This document shows positions 49,031-58,413 of a DNA stretch of 64,000 nt, piece after piece. The position numbers and the translations under genes were made by a program. The notes beneath the pieces were generated by a model. That model saw only the letters and a program-made list of their open reading frames with translations. It had not been told where the DNA came from and did not search any database. Source of the stretch: RYN-133 sp963708645 (GTDB taxonomy: Bacteria > Actinomycetota > Actinomycetes > Mycobacteriales > Jatrophihabitantaceae); contig CAVPTA010000007.1 in assembly GCA_963708645.1 (NCBI GenBank), positions 682,001 to 746,000 on the forward strand, given 5' to 3'. Every line of letters begins with the position of its first letter. Within the stretch, counting starts at the first letter, position 1.

Positions 49031-50410
49031 TCAGTAGCGCAGGACGGTCAGGCCTGAGGTCGTGCCGATCAGGATCCGTCGCCCGGTCAGCGCCGGCGTC
49101 GCGAACCGAGTCACCGAGCCGACCGACACCGAGGCTCGGTTGCCGCCGTGCGCCAGCCCGAGCGCGTGCAGCACGCCCGCTCCGGTATCGAGCGCCCAGA
49201 CGACACCGCCGCCGATGACCGGCGAACCCTCCACCGACGACGACGCCTGCCACAGCACGTGCATGCCACCGTTGGGCCCGATGCGCACCGCGCGCACGCC
49301 GTCGGTGCATGGCACGTAGACGACGCTGTTACGAACTGCAGTGCCGCCGAACGACGTGCACAGCGAAATCCGGTCGATCGCGCCGCCGATCCCGCCGAGA
49401 TGACCCAGCCGCAGCACGTACGCGTTGCCCGACTTTCCCGCGCTGAAGACCCACTTGTTCGCCACGATCGCCGGTCCCTGCGAACCGAGATCGAGGTCGG
49501 ACTCGTTGTCGCTCGCCCAGGTCGACGGCGAGAACGAGTCGAGCAGTCGCGCCCGCGTGCTCAGCTGCAGCACCGAGTCGCTGTGGTCGTACGGATCACC
49601 CGGGCCGGACGCGCCGTTGCCGACGGAGACCAGCAGGTTTCCTGATGGCCCGACCGTCGGGCCGGGCGGCGTCCAGATGCCTGCCTCGCGGGCGGTCGGC
49701 ACGGTGTAGCTGACTGCTCGGCCCCGGCCGGTGAGCGGCCAGCCGATGACCCGGCCCTTGTAGCCGCCGCAGTCGCCGGCAAGGCCACCGAACGGCGTCC
49801 ACACCCGTCCGCCGGAGATTGTCAGCGCGCCGCGTTCCTGCATGGCGCTGGTCTGCACGCCCTTGAAGTCGAGCGTGCGCTTGGATGCGATGCGCCCGTT
49901 GCCGACATGCAACGCGAACAGCCGGTGCCGCACCGGGCTGGCGAATTCGGCCGCGAAGTAGACGAGCCCGGTGCGCGCGGAGTAGATCGGGGTGCCGGTG
50001 ATGCCGAGCGGGAAGATGTCACCGCAGGGCAGCTGCGACTGGGGAGCCGGCGTGCCGAGGTGCCGCGTCCACACGAGCCGGTTGCTCGGGCCGAAGGCGT
50101 AGGCCGTGTCGTTCTCGGTCACCACGATCGTCAGGCCGCGGGCGACGATCGGCGACGCGTACACCGCCCCGTCCAGCGCAATCTGGCGGGCCACGTGCAG
50201 CCCGCCGCGGTAGGCGGGCATCGACGTGCTGCGTCCGGTGCGCAGCACGTTGCCGTGATAGGCCGTCCAATCGGTCGCCGGCCGATGCGCGGCTCGGCTC
50301 GGAGCACCGGCGGCCGGCGCGGCGACGCCGACGACTGCGGTGGCGAGAGCGGTGAGAGCAATGACAACTGCGGCAAATGTCCGGCGGGGCATCTTCGCAG
50401 TCTGCGGCAT
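49031..50410 (-). CDS. Secreted PQQ-like beta-propeller protein, paralogue
   Basis: About 459 residues. It has an N-terminal Sec signal (about residues 7-35, ending near GVAAPAAGAPS) without a lipobox, then the same propeller as the downstream gene: DWTAYHGNVLRTG, the shared blocks LGITGTP, AMQERGAL, REAGIWTPPGP, SPSTWASDN and DLDLGSQGP, and matching Cys positions. One member is lipid-anchored and the other appears free or signal-anchored. The start is uncertain: 50410 is used, 50392 also gives a good signal peptide, and a start at 50428 would overlap the divergent nitroreductase. Confidence 0.83.
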   Translation of the reverse strand: MPQTAKMPRRTFAAVVIALTALATAVVGVAAPAAGAPSRAAHRPATDWTAYHGNVLRTGRSTSMPAYRGGLHVARQIALDGAVYASPIVARGLTIVVTENDTAYAFGPSNRLVWTRHLGTPAPQSQLPCGDIFPLGITGTPIYSARTGLVYFAAEFASPVRHRLFALHVGNGRIASKRTLDFKGVQTSAMQERGALTISGGRVWTPFGGLAGDCGGYKGRVIGWPLTGRGRAVSYTVPTAREAGIWTPPGPTVGPSGNLLVSVGNGASGPGDPYDHSDSVLQLSTRARLLDSFSPSTWASDNESDLDLGSQGPAIVANKWVFSAGKSGNAYVLRLGHLGGIGGAIDRISLCTSFGGTAVRNSVVYVPCTDGVRAVRIGPNGGMHVLWQASSSVEGSPVIGGGVVWALDTGAGVLHALGLAHGGNRASVSVGSVTRFATPALTGRRILIGTTSGLTVLRY

Positions 50411-50426
50411 CGTTACGGTCGACACC

Positions 50427-51068
50427 ATGGCCTTGCTCGATCTTGATCCCGATCAGTTACTGTCCACGACCCGCACCGTGCGTAAGCGGCTCGACTTCGA
50501 ACGCCCGGTCCCGGACGATCTGATCCGTGAGTGCGTCCGGCTCGCACTGCAGGCGCCGTCCGGCGGAAACAACGTGACCATGCGCTTCGTCGTCGTGCGC
50601 GATCCGGACCTGCGCCGCGGGATCGGTGACATCTATCGCGAGTGCTGGGCGATCTACCGCGAGTCGCGCGGATATCTCGGCAACGCCGTCCGCACCGACG
50701 CCGGCGCGCAGACCCAGCAGGACCGGGTGCGCGACTCGGCCGAGTACCTCGGCGAGCACATGGGCGATGCGCCGGCCCTGATCCTCGCGGCCAACACGGG
50801 CCCGAACCGCAAGGCCGCCGAGGGCGGGCTCGGCAACGTGCTGCCGGGGATGTGGAGCCTCATGCTCGCCGCCCGCGCGCGAGGTCTCGGGACAGCGTGG
50901 ACGACCGTCCACCGCATCAAGGAGCAGCAGGTGGCTGAACTGCTTGGCGTTCCGTACGAGACCGTCGCATTACCCGTTCTCGCGCCGATCGCGTACACGA
51001 AGGGCACCGACTTCAAGCCCGCGGCCCGTCCCGAACCGGACGAGGTCATCCACTGGGACCGTTGGTGA
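50427..51068 (+). CDS. Nitroreductase-family protein
   Basis: A 213-residue FMN-dependent nitroreductase fold. The FMN-binding start is TTRTVRKRLDFERPVPDDLI with the ALQAPSGGNNVTMRFVVV strand (about residues 15-60). The C-terminal GMWSLMLAARARGLGTAWTTV helix and VALPVLAPIAYTKGTDFKP complete the pattern. It probably reduces nitro compounds, quinones or flavins with NAD(P)H. The ATG at 50427 is used because longer frames run back through the divergent gene. It is convergent with purA. Confidence 0.9.
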   Translation: MALLDLDPDQLLSTTRTVRKRLDFERPVPDDLIRECVRLALQAPSGGNNVTMRFVVVRDPDLRRGIGDIYRECWAIYRESRGYLGNAVRTDAGAQTQQDRVRDSAEYLGEHMGDAPALILAANTGPNRKAAEGGLGNVLPGMWSLMLAARARGLGTAWTTVHRIKEQQVAELLGVPYETVALPVLAPIAYTKGTDFKPAARPEPDEVIHWDRW

Positions 51069-51079
51069 ACCGTTGATGA

Positions 51080-52366
51080 TCAGTCCAGCAGGTCGCGCAC
51101 GACGACCGTCTCGTCGCGGCCCGGCCCGACGCCGATGACCGAGATCGGCGCGGAGATCATCTGCTCGAGCGCGGCGACGTAGTCGCGCGCGTTGCCCGGC
51201 AGATCCTCGAGCGTGCGCGCCTTCGAGATGTCCTGCGTCCAGCCGGGGAACGTCTCGTAGATCGGGACGGCCCGGGCGAACTCGGGCTGGTTGGTCGGCA
51301 CCTCGTCGACCCGCTCGCCGTCGATCTCGTAGCCGACGCACACCGGGATCTCGTCCATGCCGGTGAGTACGTCGAGCTTGGTGAGGACGAAGTCGGTGAC
51401 TCCGTTGATCCGCGCCGCGTACCGGGCGATCGGTGCATCGAACCACCCGCACCGGCGCGGACGTCCCGTGGTGGTGCCGAACTCGGCACCGGCCTCGCGC
51501 AGTTGCTCGCCCTTGGCGTCCAACAGCTCGGTAGGGAACGGTCCCTCGCCGACGCGCGTCGTGTAGGCCTTGACGACGGCGATGACGCGACTGATGCGCG
51601 TGGGCGGGATGCCGCTGCCCGTGCACGCGCCGCCGGCCGTCGCGTTCGAGGACGTGACGAACGGGTACGTGCCGTGATCGACGTCGAGCAACGTCGCCTG
51701 GCCGGCCTCGAGCACGACGGTCTTACCGTCGGAGAGCATCCGGTCGAGCAGCAGCGCTGTATCGGTGACATAGGGACGCAGCCGCTCGGCGTAGCTACCG
51801 AGTTCGGCGACCACCGCGTCGACGTCGAATCCCTTGCGGTTGTAGATCTTGACCAGCACCTGGTTCTTCAGGTTGAGCGCGCCGACGACCTTGGCGCGCA
51901 GCACCTCGGCGTCGAACAGGTCCTGCACCCGGATGCCGATCCGGGACATCTTGTCGGCGTAGGTCGGGCCGATGCCGCGTCCGGTCGTCCCGATCTTCGA
52001 ATTGCCGAGGAAGCGCTCGGTGACCTTGTCGAGAGTGCGGTTGTAGGGCGCGATGACGTGCGCCGACCCGCTCACGATCAGCTTGGACGTGTCGACGCCG
52101 CGCTGGTCGAGCCCGTCGATCTCGTCGAACAGCACACCGAGGTCGATCACGACCCCGTTGCCGATCACCGGGATGCACTCCGGGGTCAGGATTCCTGACG
52201 GCAGCAGGTGCAACGCATACTTTTCGCCGTCGACGACGATCGTGTGCCCGGCGTTGTTGCCGCCGTTGAATTTCACGACGGCGTCCACCCGGCTCCCGAG
52301 TAGGTCGGTCGCCTTGCCCTTGCCTTCGTCGCCCCACTGGGCGCCGACCAGAACGATCGCTGGCAT
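51080..52366 (-). CDS. purA: Adenylosuccinate synthetase
   Basis: A 428-residue GTP-dependent enzyme making adenylosuccinate from IMP and aspartate. The N-terminal GTP loop is VLVGAQWGDEGKGKATDLL at about residues 4-22. It also has NNAGHTIV at about 36-43, the catalytic GIGPTYADKMSR at about 127-138 and RRCGWFDA at about 305-312. The length matches the family. The ATG at 52366 is followed at once by the conserved P-loop. Confidence 0.98.
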   Translation of the reverse strand: MPAIVLVGAQWGDEGKGKATDLLGSRVDAVVKFNGGNNAGHTIVVDGEKYALHLLPSGILTPECIPVIGNGVVIDLGVLFDEIDGLDQRGVDTSKLIVSGSAHVIAPYNRTLDKVTERFLGNSKIGTTGRGIGPTYADKMSRIGIRVQDLFDAEVLRAKVVGALNLKNQVLVKIYNRKGFDVDAVVAELGSYAERLRPYVTDTALLLDRMLSDGKTVVLEAGQATLLDVDHGTYPFVTSSNATAGGACTGSGIPPTRISRVIAVVKAYTTRVGEGPFPTELLDAKGEQLREAGAEFGTTTGRPRRCGWFDAPIARYAARINGVTDFVLTKLDVLTGMDEIPVCVGYEIDGERVDEVPTNQPEFARAVPIYETFPGWTQDISKARTLEDLPGNARDYVAALEQMISAPISVIGVGPGRDETVVVRDLLD

Positions 52367-52425
52367 CGATTCACCTCGTGAAGATTTGCGGCCCCGAGCA
52401 GGGTAGTCGACCTATCGTTGCTGCC

Positions 52426-53685
52426 GTGAATCCTGCGGTGACGGTGGCCGGTCGTTCGCTCGATCGCGAGGCGCTCGAGGGTGCTGCAGCGGCCGTCGGA
52501 GCACGGGTGCACGGCGCCGGGCGGGTCGCCGTCACGGCCACAGCGACGCTCGAGACGGTGGTGGCGATCCTTGGCTGCTTACGCGCAGGTGTCGTCGGGG
52601 TGCCCGTGCCGCCGGACGCCGGACCGCGCGAACGCGAGCACATCGTCCGTGATTCGGGCGCCGTCGAGTGCCCGCCGGTCGACGTCGCAGAGCGCAGCGA
52701 CCGGACGTGGCCCGAACCGTCAGGACCGGCGTTGTTGATGTACACCAGCGGGACGACCGGGCCGCCGAAGGGCGCGCTCCTCTCGCACGCAGCGATCGCA
52801 GCGGGGCTGGACGGGCTGGCCCAGGCGTGGCAGTGGAACGCCGACGACGTGCTTGCCCACGGGCTGCCGCTGTTCCACGTGCACGGCCTGGTGCTCGGTG
52901 TGCTCGGCCCGCTGCGCGTGGGCAGTCCGCTCGTCCACACCGGCCGGCCGACGCCGCAGGCCTACGCCGCGGCACGGGCATCGCTGTACTTCGGCGTACC
53001 GACAGTCTGGGGCCGAGTCGCCGCCGCCCCCGCAAGCGCGCGCGCCCTGCACGGTGCCCGGCTGCTCGTCTCCGGCAGCGCCGCGCTACCGCGCACGGTG
53101 TTCGACGACCTCGCCGAGCTGGCCGGGCAGGGACCGCTCGAGCGGTACGGGATGACCGAAACGCTGATCACCCTGGCGGCGCAGGCCGACGGACCGCGCC
53201 GGCCCGGGTTGGTCGGGATGCCGATCGGCGGCGTGGAGGCCCGGCTGGTGGATGACGGCGAACTCGAAGTCCGGGGAGCAACCCTGTTCGACGGCTATCT
53301 CAACCGTCCGTCCGTGCTGAGCGCCGACGGCTGGTTCGCAACCGGTGACACCGCCGAACTCGGGCCCGACGGCTACCGCATCCTGGGCCGCACGAAGGAC
53401 GATCTGATCAAGAGCGGCGGCTACCGGATCGGTGCCGGCGAGGTCGAGGCGGCGCTGCTGGGTCATCCGTCGGTACAGGAAGCCGCAGTCGTCGGCGCTC
53501 CTGATGCCGACCTCGGCCAGCGCGTTGTCGCCTACGTGGTCGGGACCGACGTCGACGAGGCCACGCTCATCGAACACGTGGCGCGCGAACTGTCGGTGCA
53601 CAAGCGGCCGCGCGAGGTGCGCGTCGTCGCCGAGCTGCCGCGCAACCCGATGGGCAAGGTCGTCAAGAACCAGCTAGCGCGGTGA
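52426..53685 (+). CDS. Acyl-CoA synthetase, FadD36/malonyl-CoA synthetase-like
   Basis: A 419-residue ANL-superfamily adenylating enzyme, shorter than usual because the N-terminal domain is compact. The AMP/phosphate loop LMYTSGTTGPPKGALLSHAA is at about residues 104-123, YGMTETLITL at about 243, the hinge GWFATGDTAEL at about 303 and the C-terminal lysine in NPMGKVVKNQL. Its overall shape matches mycobacterial FadD36 and MatB-type enzymes, so a short or dicarboxylic acyl substrate is likely. GTG 52426 is used; an earlier start has no ribosome site. Confidence 0.88.
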   Translation: MNPAVTVAGRSLDREALEGAAAAVGARVHGAGRVAVTATATLETVVAILGCLRAGVVGVPVPPDAGPREREHIVRDSGAVECPPVDVAERSDRTWPEPSGPALLMYTSGTTGPPKGALLSHAAIAAGLDGLAQAWQWNADDVLAHGLPLFHVHGLVLGVLGPLRVGSPLVHTGRPTPQAYAAARASLYFGVPTVWGRVAAAPASARALHGARLLVSGSAALPRTVFDDLAELAGQGPLERYGMTETLITLAAQADGPRRPGLVGMPIGGVEARLVDDGELEVRGATLFDGYLNRPSVLSADGWFATGDTAELGPDGYRILGRTKDDLIKSGGYRIGAGEVEAALLGHPSVQEAAVVGAPDADLGQRVVAYVVGTDVDEATLIEHVARELSVHKRPREVRVVAELPRNPMGKVVKNQLAR

Positions 53686-54076
53686 CCGCCGCCGGGTCGC
53701 AGTCGCGCAGGAAGGTCGAACAGCGCTGCGCCTCGTCGTCCTCACCGATCGCGCCGGCCGCCTGAGCGAGCGCGTACAGCGCGCGCAGGAAACCGCGGTT
53801 CGGCTCGTGCGCCCACGGGACGGGGCCCGAGCCGCGCCATCCTGCGCGGCGTAGCGCATCCAGGCCGCGGTGGTAGCCGGTGCGGGCGTAGGCGTAGCCC
53901 TCGACCGTCCGCCCGCCTGCCAGTGCGCTCTCGGCGAGGGTCGCCCAGGCCAGCGACGAGGTCGGGAAGGCCGCTGCTACCGAGACCGGATCGTCGCCGG
54001 CGGCAAGCCGAGCGGCCGCCGGATCATCCGGGAGCTTGGTGGGCGGAGTGAGCAGGTTGCCGTGCGAGTGGGTCAC
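53663..54076 (-). CDS. DUF3151 protein
   Basis: A 137-residue cytosolic helical protein typical of Actinobacteria (DUF3151). It has the N-terminal MTHSHGNLLTPPTKLPDDP and the repeated tetratricopeptide-like helices SSLAWATLAESALAGG and YAYARTGYHRGLDALRRAGW. In mycobacteria the gene is near fba, as here. Function is not known. Its start overlaps the end of the upstream TetR gene by 4 nt (GTGA), and its 3' end overlaps the convergent acyl-CoA synthetase by 23 nt. Confidence 0.88.
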   Translation of the reverse strand: MTHSHGNLLTPPTKLPDDPAAARLAAGDDPVSVAAAFPTSSLAWATLAESALAGGRTVEGYAYARTGYHRGLDALRRAGWRGSGPVPWAHEPNRGFLRALYALAQAAGAIGEDDEAQRCSTFLRDCDPAAVTALAGS

Positions 54077-54744
54077 CCGGCCGATTGTGTCAGCGCGGGT
54101 TGCAGTGCACGCACGCCGGCGAGGAAGGTGTCGATGCCGAAGCGGTAGTAGTCGTCCTGGTCGTCGCAGTCGAACATCGCCTCGGTCATCTCGTGCAGCC
54201 GCGGGTACTGCTCGATCGGCAGGGCCCGCAGCGCAGCCCGCTTCGCGTCCAACACCGCTTCGCGCTCCTGTTCGGTCGGCCCGATCTCACGGCCGGGCTC
54301 GCCGTCGATCAACATGACGGCCATCCGCAGGGCGTAGACGCCGATGTCGGCCGTCTGCCGGACGTCGAACCCGGCGCCACGCAGCACGTCGAAGACATGC
54401 TCGGACAGCTGCCGTCCGGCCTCGTTCGCGAGCACCCGCATGAATGCCAGCTGGACGGCACCGGGATGGCGGCGCAGCCCCGCGACCAGCGAGGTCACCA
54501 GCACGCGCAACTGTTCATGCCAGGCCAGCGCCGGATCGAGCGCGACATCGGTGCCCTCGAACAGGGCGTCGCCCATCGCTTCGAGCAGCTCGTCCTTGTC
54601 CTTGACGTGCCAGTAGAGCGCCATCGGCGTCACGCCGAACTCGCGGCTGATGCGACGCACGGTGATCGCGTCGAGGCCCTCGGTATCGGCGATGTCGAGC
54701 GCGCGAGCAACGATCGCGGCCCTGCTGAGATCGGATTTCGCCAT
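54073..54744 (-). CDS. TetR-family repressor (TetR_C tetracycline-type)
   Basis: A 223-residue repressor. The DNA-binding domain has TVRRISREFGVTPMALYWHVKDKDEL (given as the stretch at about residues 28-53), very like TetR(B). The C-terminal ligand domain is of the tetracycline-repressor C family. ATG 54744 is used. It is divergent from the MFS pump at 54829. The 84-bp gap carries a nested 43-bp palindrome plus a third half-site, so it probably represses the pump and itself. Confidence 0.9.
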   Translation of the reverse strand: MAKSDLSRAAIVARALDIADTEGLDAITVRRISREFGVTPMALYWHVKDKDELLEAMGDALFEGTDVALDPALAWHEQLRVLVTSLVAGLRRHPGAVQLAFMRVLANEAGRQLSEHVFDVLRGAGFDVRQTADIGVYALRMAVMLIDGEPGREIGPTEQEREAVLDAKRAALRALPIEQYPRLHEMTEAMFDCDDQDDYYRFGIDTFLAGVRALQPALTQSAG

Positions 54745-54776
54745 CACGCTTGACAACTATACACCGTAAAGGGTTT

Positions 54777-54819
54777 CCTATACAGCGTAAATGTACTTAG
54801 TACATGGACGCTGTATAGG
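54777..54819. promoter_or_regulatory. Nested 43-bp TetR operator
   Basis: Outer perfect 12-bp arms CCTATACAGCGT (54777-54788) and ACGCTGTATAGG (54808-54819) enclose a perfect inner palindrome ATGTAC-TTA-GTACAT (54791-54805) with the same centre at 54798. A related CTATACACCGTAAA word lies upstream at about 54758-54770. The right arm ends 9 nt before the pump's start and includes its ribosome site. Confidence 0.75.
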
Positions 54820-54828
54820 AGACCTCTC

Positions 54829-56254
54829 GTGGACACGAAACGACGCATCTGGGTGCTGGTGACCGTCTCACTGGCAACCTTCATGACCTACCTCGACAAC
54901 AACATCGTCAACGTGGCGATCCCGGCGATCCAGCGCGACCTGCACCTGAGCACGTCCGCGCTCGAATGGGTCGTGAGCGGCTACATCCTCACGTTCGCCA
55001 GCCTGCTGCTCGCCGGTGGCCGCCTGGCCGACATCTACGGACGGCGCCGGCTGTTCGTCCTCGGGCTCGGCATCTTCACGGCCGCCTCGCTCGTCGCCGG
55101 ATTCGCCGAGCGGGGACGCGGTGCTGATCGCGGCCCGCGCGGTGCAGGGGCTCGGCGCAGCGCTGGTCACGCCGACCACGCTGGCACTGATCTCGGCGAC
55201 CTTCACCTCGCGCCGCGACCGCGCCATGGCCGTCGGGATCTGGTCGGCGATCGGTGCCCTCGCGCTTGCCGTCGGCCCGCTGTTCGGCGGCCTGATCAGC
55301 CAGCACCTGGCCTGGGGCTGGATCTTCTTCATCAACGTCCCCGCCGGTCTGGCGACGATCGCGCTGGCGCTGTGGGCGGTGCCGGACGACTCGGCGTCGG
55401 CCGCTCGGCACCGCCTCGACGTGCCTGGCATCCTGACCTCGGCAGTCGCTCTGTTCGCGCTCACGTACGGCTTGATCGAGGGCCACGACAAGGGCTGGAC
55501 GTCCGCGGTGATCCTCGCTGCGTTCGGGCTTGCGGCGGCAGCGTTGGTGGCGTTCGCCGTCGTCGAGCGGCGCAGCCTCGAGCCGATGGTCGACGTGTCG
55601 CTGTTCACCGACCGGGTGTTCTCCGGCGGCATCATCGCCGTCGTCATGTGGGGCTTCGGCCTGTTCGGGATCTACTTCTTCACCTCGCTGTATTTGCAGA
55701 ACGTGCTCGGGTTCAGCCCGACCGTCGCCGGCGCGGCGTTCGTCCCGATGGCCCTGCTGATGGCGGTCGGTGCAACCGTCGCCGAGCGCGTCGCGAGCGC
55801 GGTCGGTCCGTACCGCGCGGTCGGCGTGGCCATGTTCCTGATGGCGATCGGCATCGGCACCGTGAGCCTGCTCGGCCGCGACGCGACGTTCCTGGACCTG
55901 ATGCCGAGCTTCGCCGTCATCGGTGTCGGCGGCGGGTTGTCGGTGCCGCTGACCGCGATGGTGCTCGGCGCCATGCCGGTGCATCAGGCCGGCGTCGCGT
56001 CCGGGATCTTCAACGCGGCCCGCGAGGTGGCCGGCCTGCTGGGCATCACCGTGATCGGAGCGATCCTCACCGCACGGCAGGGTGCACAGCTCGCCGCCGG
56101 GCATGCCCCGGTGGACGCGTTCCTGTCCGGCTACCGGGTCGGGCTGATCGTGGCGGCGATCCTGGTTGCCGCCGGCGGCGTCGCGGCCTTCGTCGGGCTG
56201 CGCGGCACGACCCAGCGCGAGGTCGACGCGGCCGAGCTCGCCCTCGCCGCCTGA
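54829..56254 (+). pseudogene. DHA2-family MFS exporter (one-base frameshift)
   Basis: Two frames join into one 475-residue transporter with about 14 helices. The first part has ATFMTYLDNNIVNVAIPAIQ and motif A GGRLADIYGRRRLFVLG. The second has VQGLGAALVTPTTLALI, motif C GALALAVGPLFGGLIS and the usual later helices. The break is in GGGG at 55112-55115; with three G the text reads GFAERDAVLIAARAVQGLG. Both parts are well conserved, so the gene is probably intact in the organism. It is controlled by the divergent TetR. Confidence 0.82.
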
Positions 56255-56265
56255 ACCCCGCCCTC

Positions 56266-56338
56266 CCGACAGTGGTTAGTTCGGTGCCTCAGTGGTCAGT
56301 TGTAACTGACCACTGAGGCCGAAACTAACCACTGTCGG
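56266..56338. terminator. 73-nt near-perfect hairpin between convergent genes
   Basis: Two 16-bp arms on each side (outer 56266-56281 with 56323-56338; inner arm GCCTCAGTGGTCAGTT pairing across a 2-nt loop) are perfect and separated only by a 3-4-nt mismatch. The outer and inner arms are themselves similar (CAGTGGTTAGTT / CAGTGGTCAGTT). It lies between the convergent MFS and fba genes, so a bidirectional terminator is the simple reading. Confidence 0.65.
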
Positions 56339-56356
56339 TGGTGGTGGTGTTCGTCG

Positions 56357-57382
<1,026 letters not shown>

Positions 57383-57435
57383 CCGACCACGATAGTGAGA
57401 GCGGCGCCCACGCAGGGCCGCAGGGCCCGGCCGGG

Positions 57436-57639
57436 TCAGCGCAGGAACTCGTGCAGCGAGTTCTGCCGTACCGATCCGGTGGTGCGCAGCGCGGCACGAA
57501 ATGCACTGTTCATCGCTGTCGCGTGCAGGCACGCGCGGGTCACATCGTCGCTCTCGCCGCGGAGCACCCGCAGCAGGGCGACCGACGGGCCGCTGTGCAC
57601 GGCTTGCAGCCCTGGCCTCGTGCGAGTTGCTACGTACAT
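57436..57639 (-). CDS. Small hypothetical protein downstream of flgN-like gene
   Basis: A 67-residue peptide beginning MYVATRTRPGLQAVHSGPSV and ending SVRQNSLHEFLR. It is Arg/Ala-rich, with no membrane segment or motif I recognise. ATG 57639 has a GGGGGA site 5 nt upstream and lies 20 nt after the FlgN-like gene on the same strand, which supports a two-gene unit. A role in flagellar assembly is only a guess from context. Confidence 0.5.
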   Translation of the reverse strand: MYVATRTRPGLQAVHSGPSVALLRVLRGESDDVTRACLHATAMNSAFRAALRTTGSVRQNSLHEFLR

Positions 57640-57659
57640 CGTGTCCCCCAACCGTCGCT

Positions 57660-58115
57660 TCAGACCTGTTCGAGTTGTTCCCGGGTCGCGCGCTCACCCG
57701 CGAGGAGCAGGTCGCGATTGCGTTCTGTCGCCTCATCGATCTCACCGGCCAGCTCGCGCAACGCATCGCGATGCTCGGTGAGCACTGTCGTCCACGGCTC
57801 GTCGACGACCTCTGCGATGTCGCGCAGAGACGCCGTGCAGGCCAACCCCAGCAGCGACACCAAGCTCTCGACCTCGATGGCGCGGAAGACTTCGTGCGTG
57901 CGGACGGCTCCGACCGCCGCCGCGACAGCAGCGTCTGCACGGCCCAGCCAACGCGTGTCGCCGGCCGCGACGACGCGGTGCTGCTGATCCAACGCGAACA
58001 GCAGATCCTCGAGCAGTTCACGCTCCTGCCAGAGGACTGCTGCCAGCTCCCCCAGCGCGAGGCTGGATCCGGCTTCGGGAACCGGATGCAGTGCAGCGCG
58101 TGGCGGGTGTGTCAC
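57660..58115 (-). CDS. flgN: FlgN-like flagellar export chaperone
   Basis: A 151-residue, almost wholly helical protein. The FlgN-type opening is LAAVLWQERELLEDLLFALDQQ (stretch at about residues 24-45), followed by AAGDTRWLGRADAAV and a closing helical run LTEHRDALRELAGEIDEATE with RNRDLLLAGE. FlgN chaperones FlgK/FlgL hook-filament proteins. No other flagellar structural genes are in the window. The partner clue is the divergent FliA-type sigma factor. The match is to the pattern of the family and not to a catalytic motif. Confidence 0.65.
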   Translation of the reverse strand: MTHPPRAALHPVPEAGSSLALGELAAVLWQERELLEDLLFALDQQHRVVAAGDTRWLGRADAAVAAAVGAVRTHEVFRAIEVESLVSLLGLACTASLRDIAEVVDEPWTTVLTEHRDALRELAGEIDEATERNRDLLLAGERATREQLEQV

Positions 58116-58413
58116 GCCCTGTCCATCGGCCGCGCAGGCGGAAACATTAGTGAAATCCGGTCAATGACACCATCGAATCCGGAGGTTTGGCGTACGCATT
58201 CGACGGAATCCGCAGCCAAGTCCGATTTGCACACACAAACTTTACAGACTTTGGAATGACATCTTGCGCTCCGGATAACTTGCCTGGCAGACTCCACTTC
58301 ACACCGATCTAACGAGAGGTGCAGCGAAGGCTTCGGGAGCCTTCCAGGTCCGCGGGGGACCGAAACCGCTTTACCGGCGATGACAGCGCCACTCACGCAC
58401 AGGAGCCCCCGCG
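58116..58413. promoter_or_regulatory. Divergent control region of flgN and the FliA-type sigma gene
   Basis: A 298-bp gap with lower GC than its surroundings. The minus strand contains TAAAGTTT (58237-58244), identical to the flagellar sigma-28 -35 element, but the matching -10 (GCCGATAA) is poor. On the plus side two tandem perfect hairpins lie at 58326-58344 (GAAGGCT/AGCCTTC) and 58347-58361 (GGTCC/GGACC), in what would be the sigma gene's 5' leader. I see no protein-coding frame here. Confidence 0.4.

Noticed and set aside
58326..58361. c-di-GMP or other known riboswitch before the sigma gene
   Set aside because: Two tandem hairpins are clear, but the conserved cores of the c-di-GMP (GEMM), ydaO or mini-ykkC classes are not recognisable.
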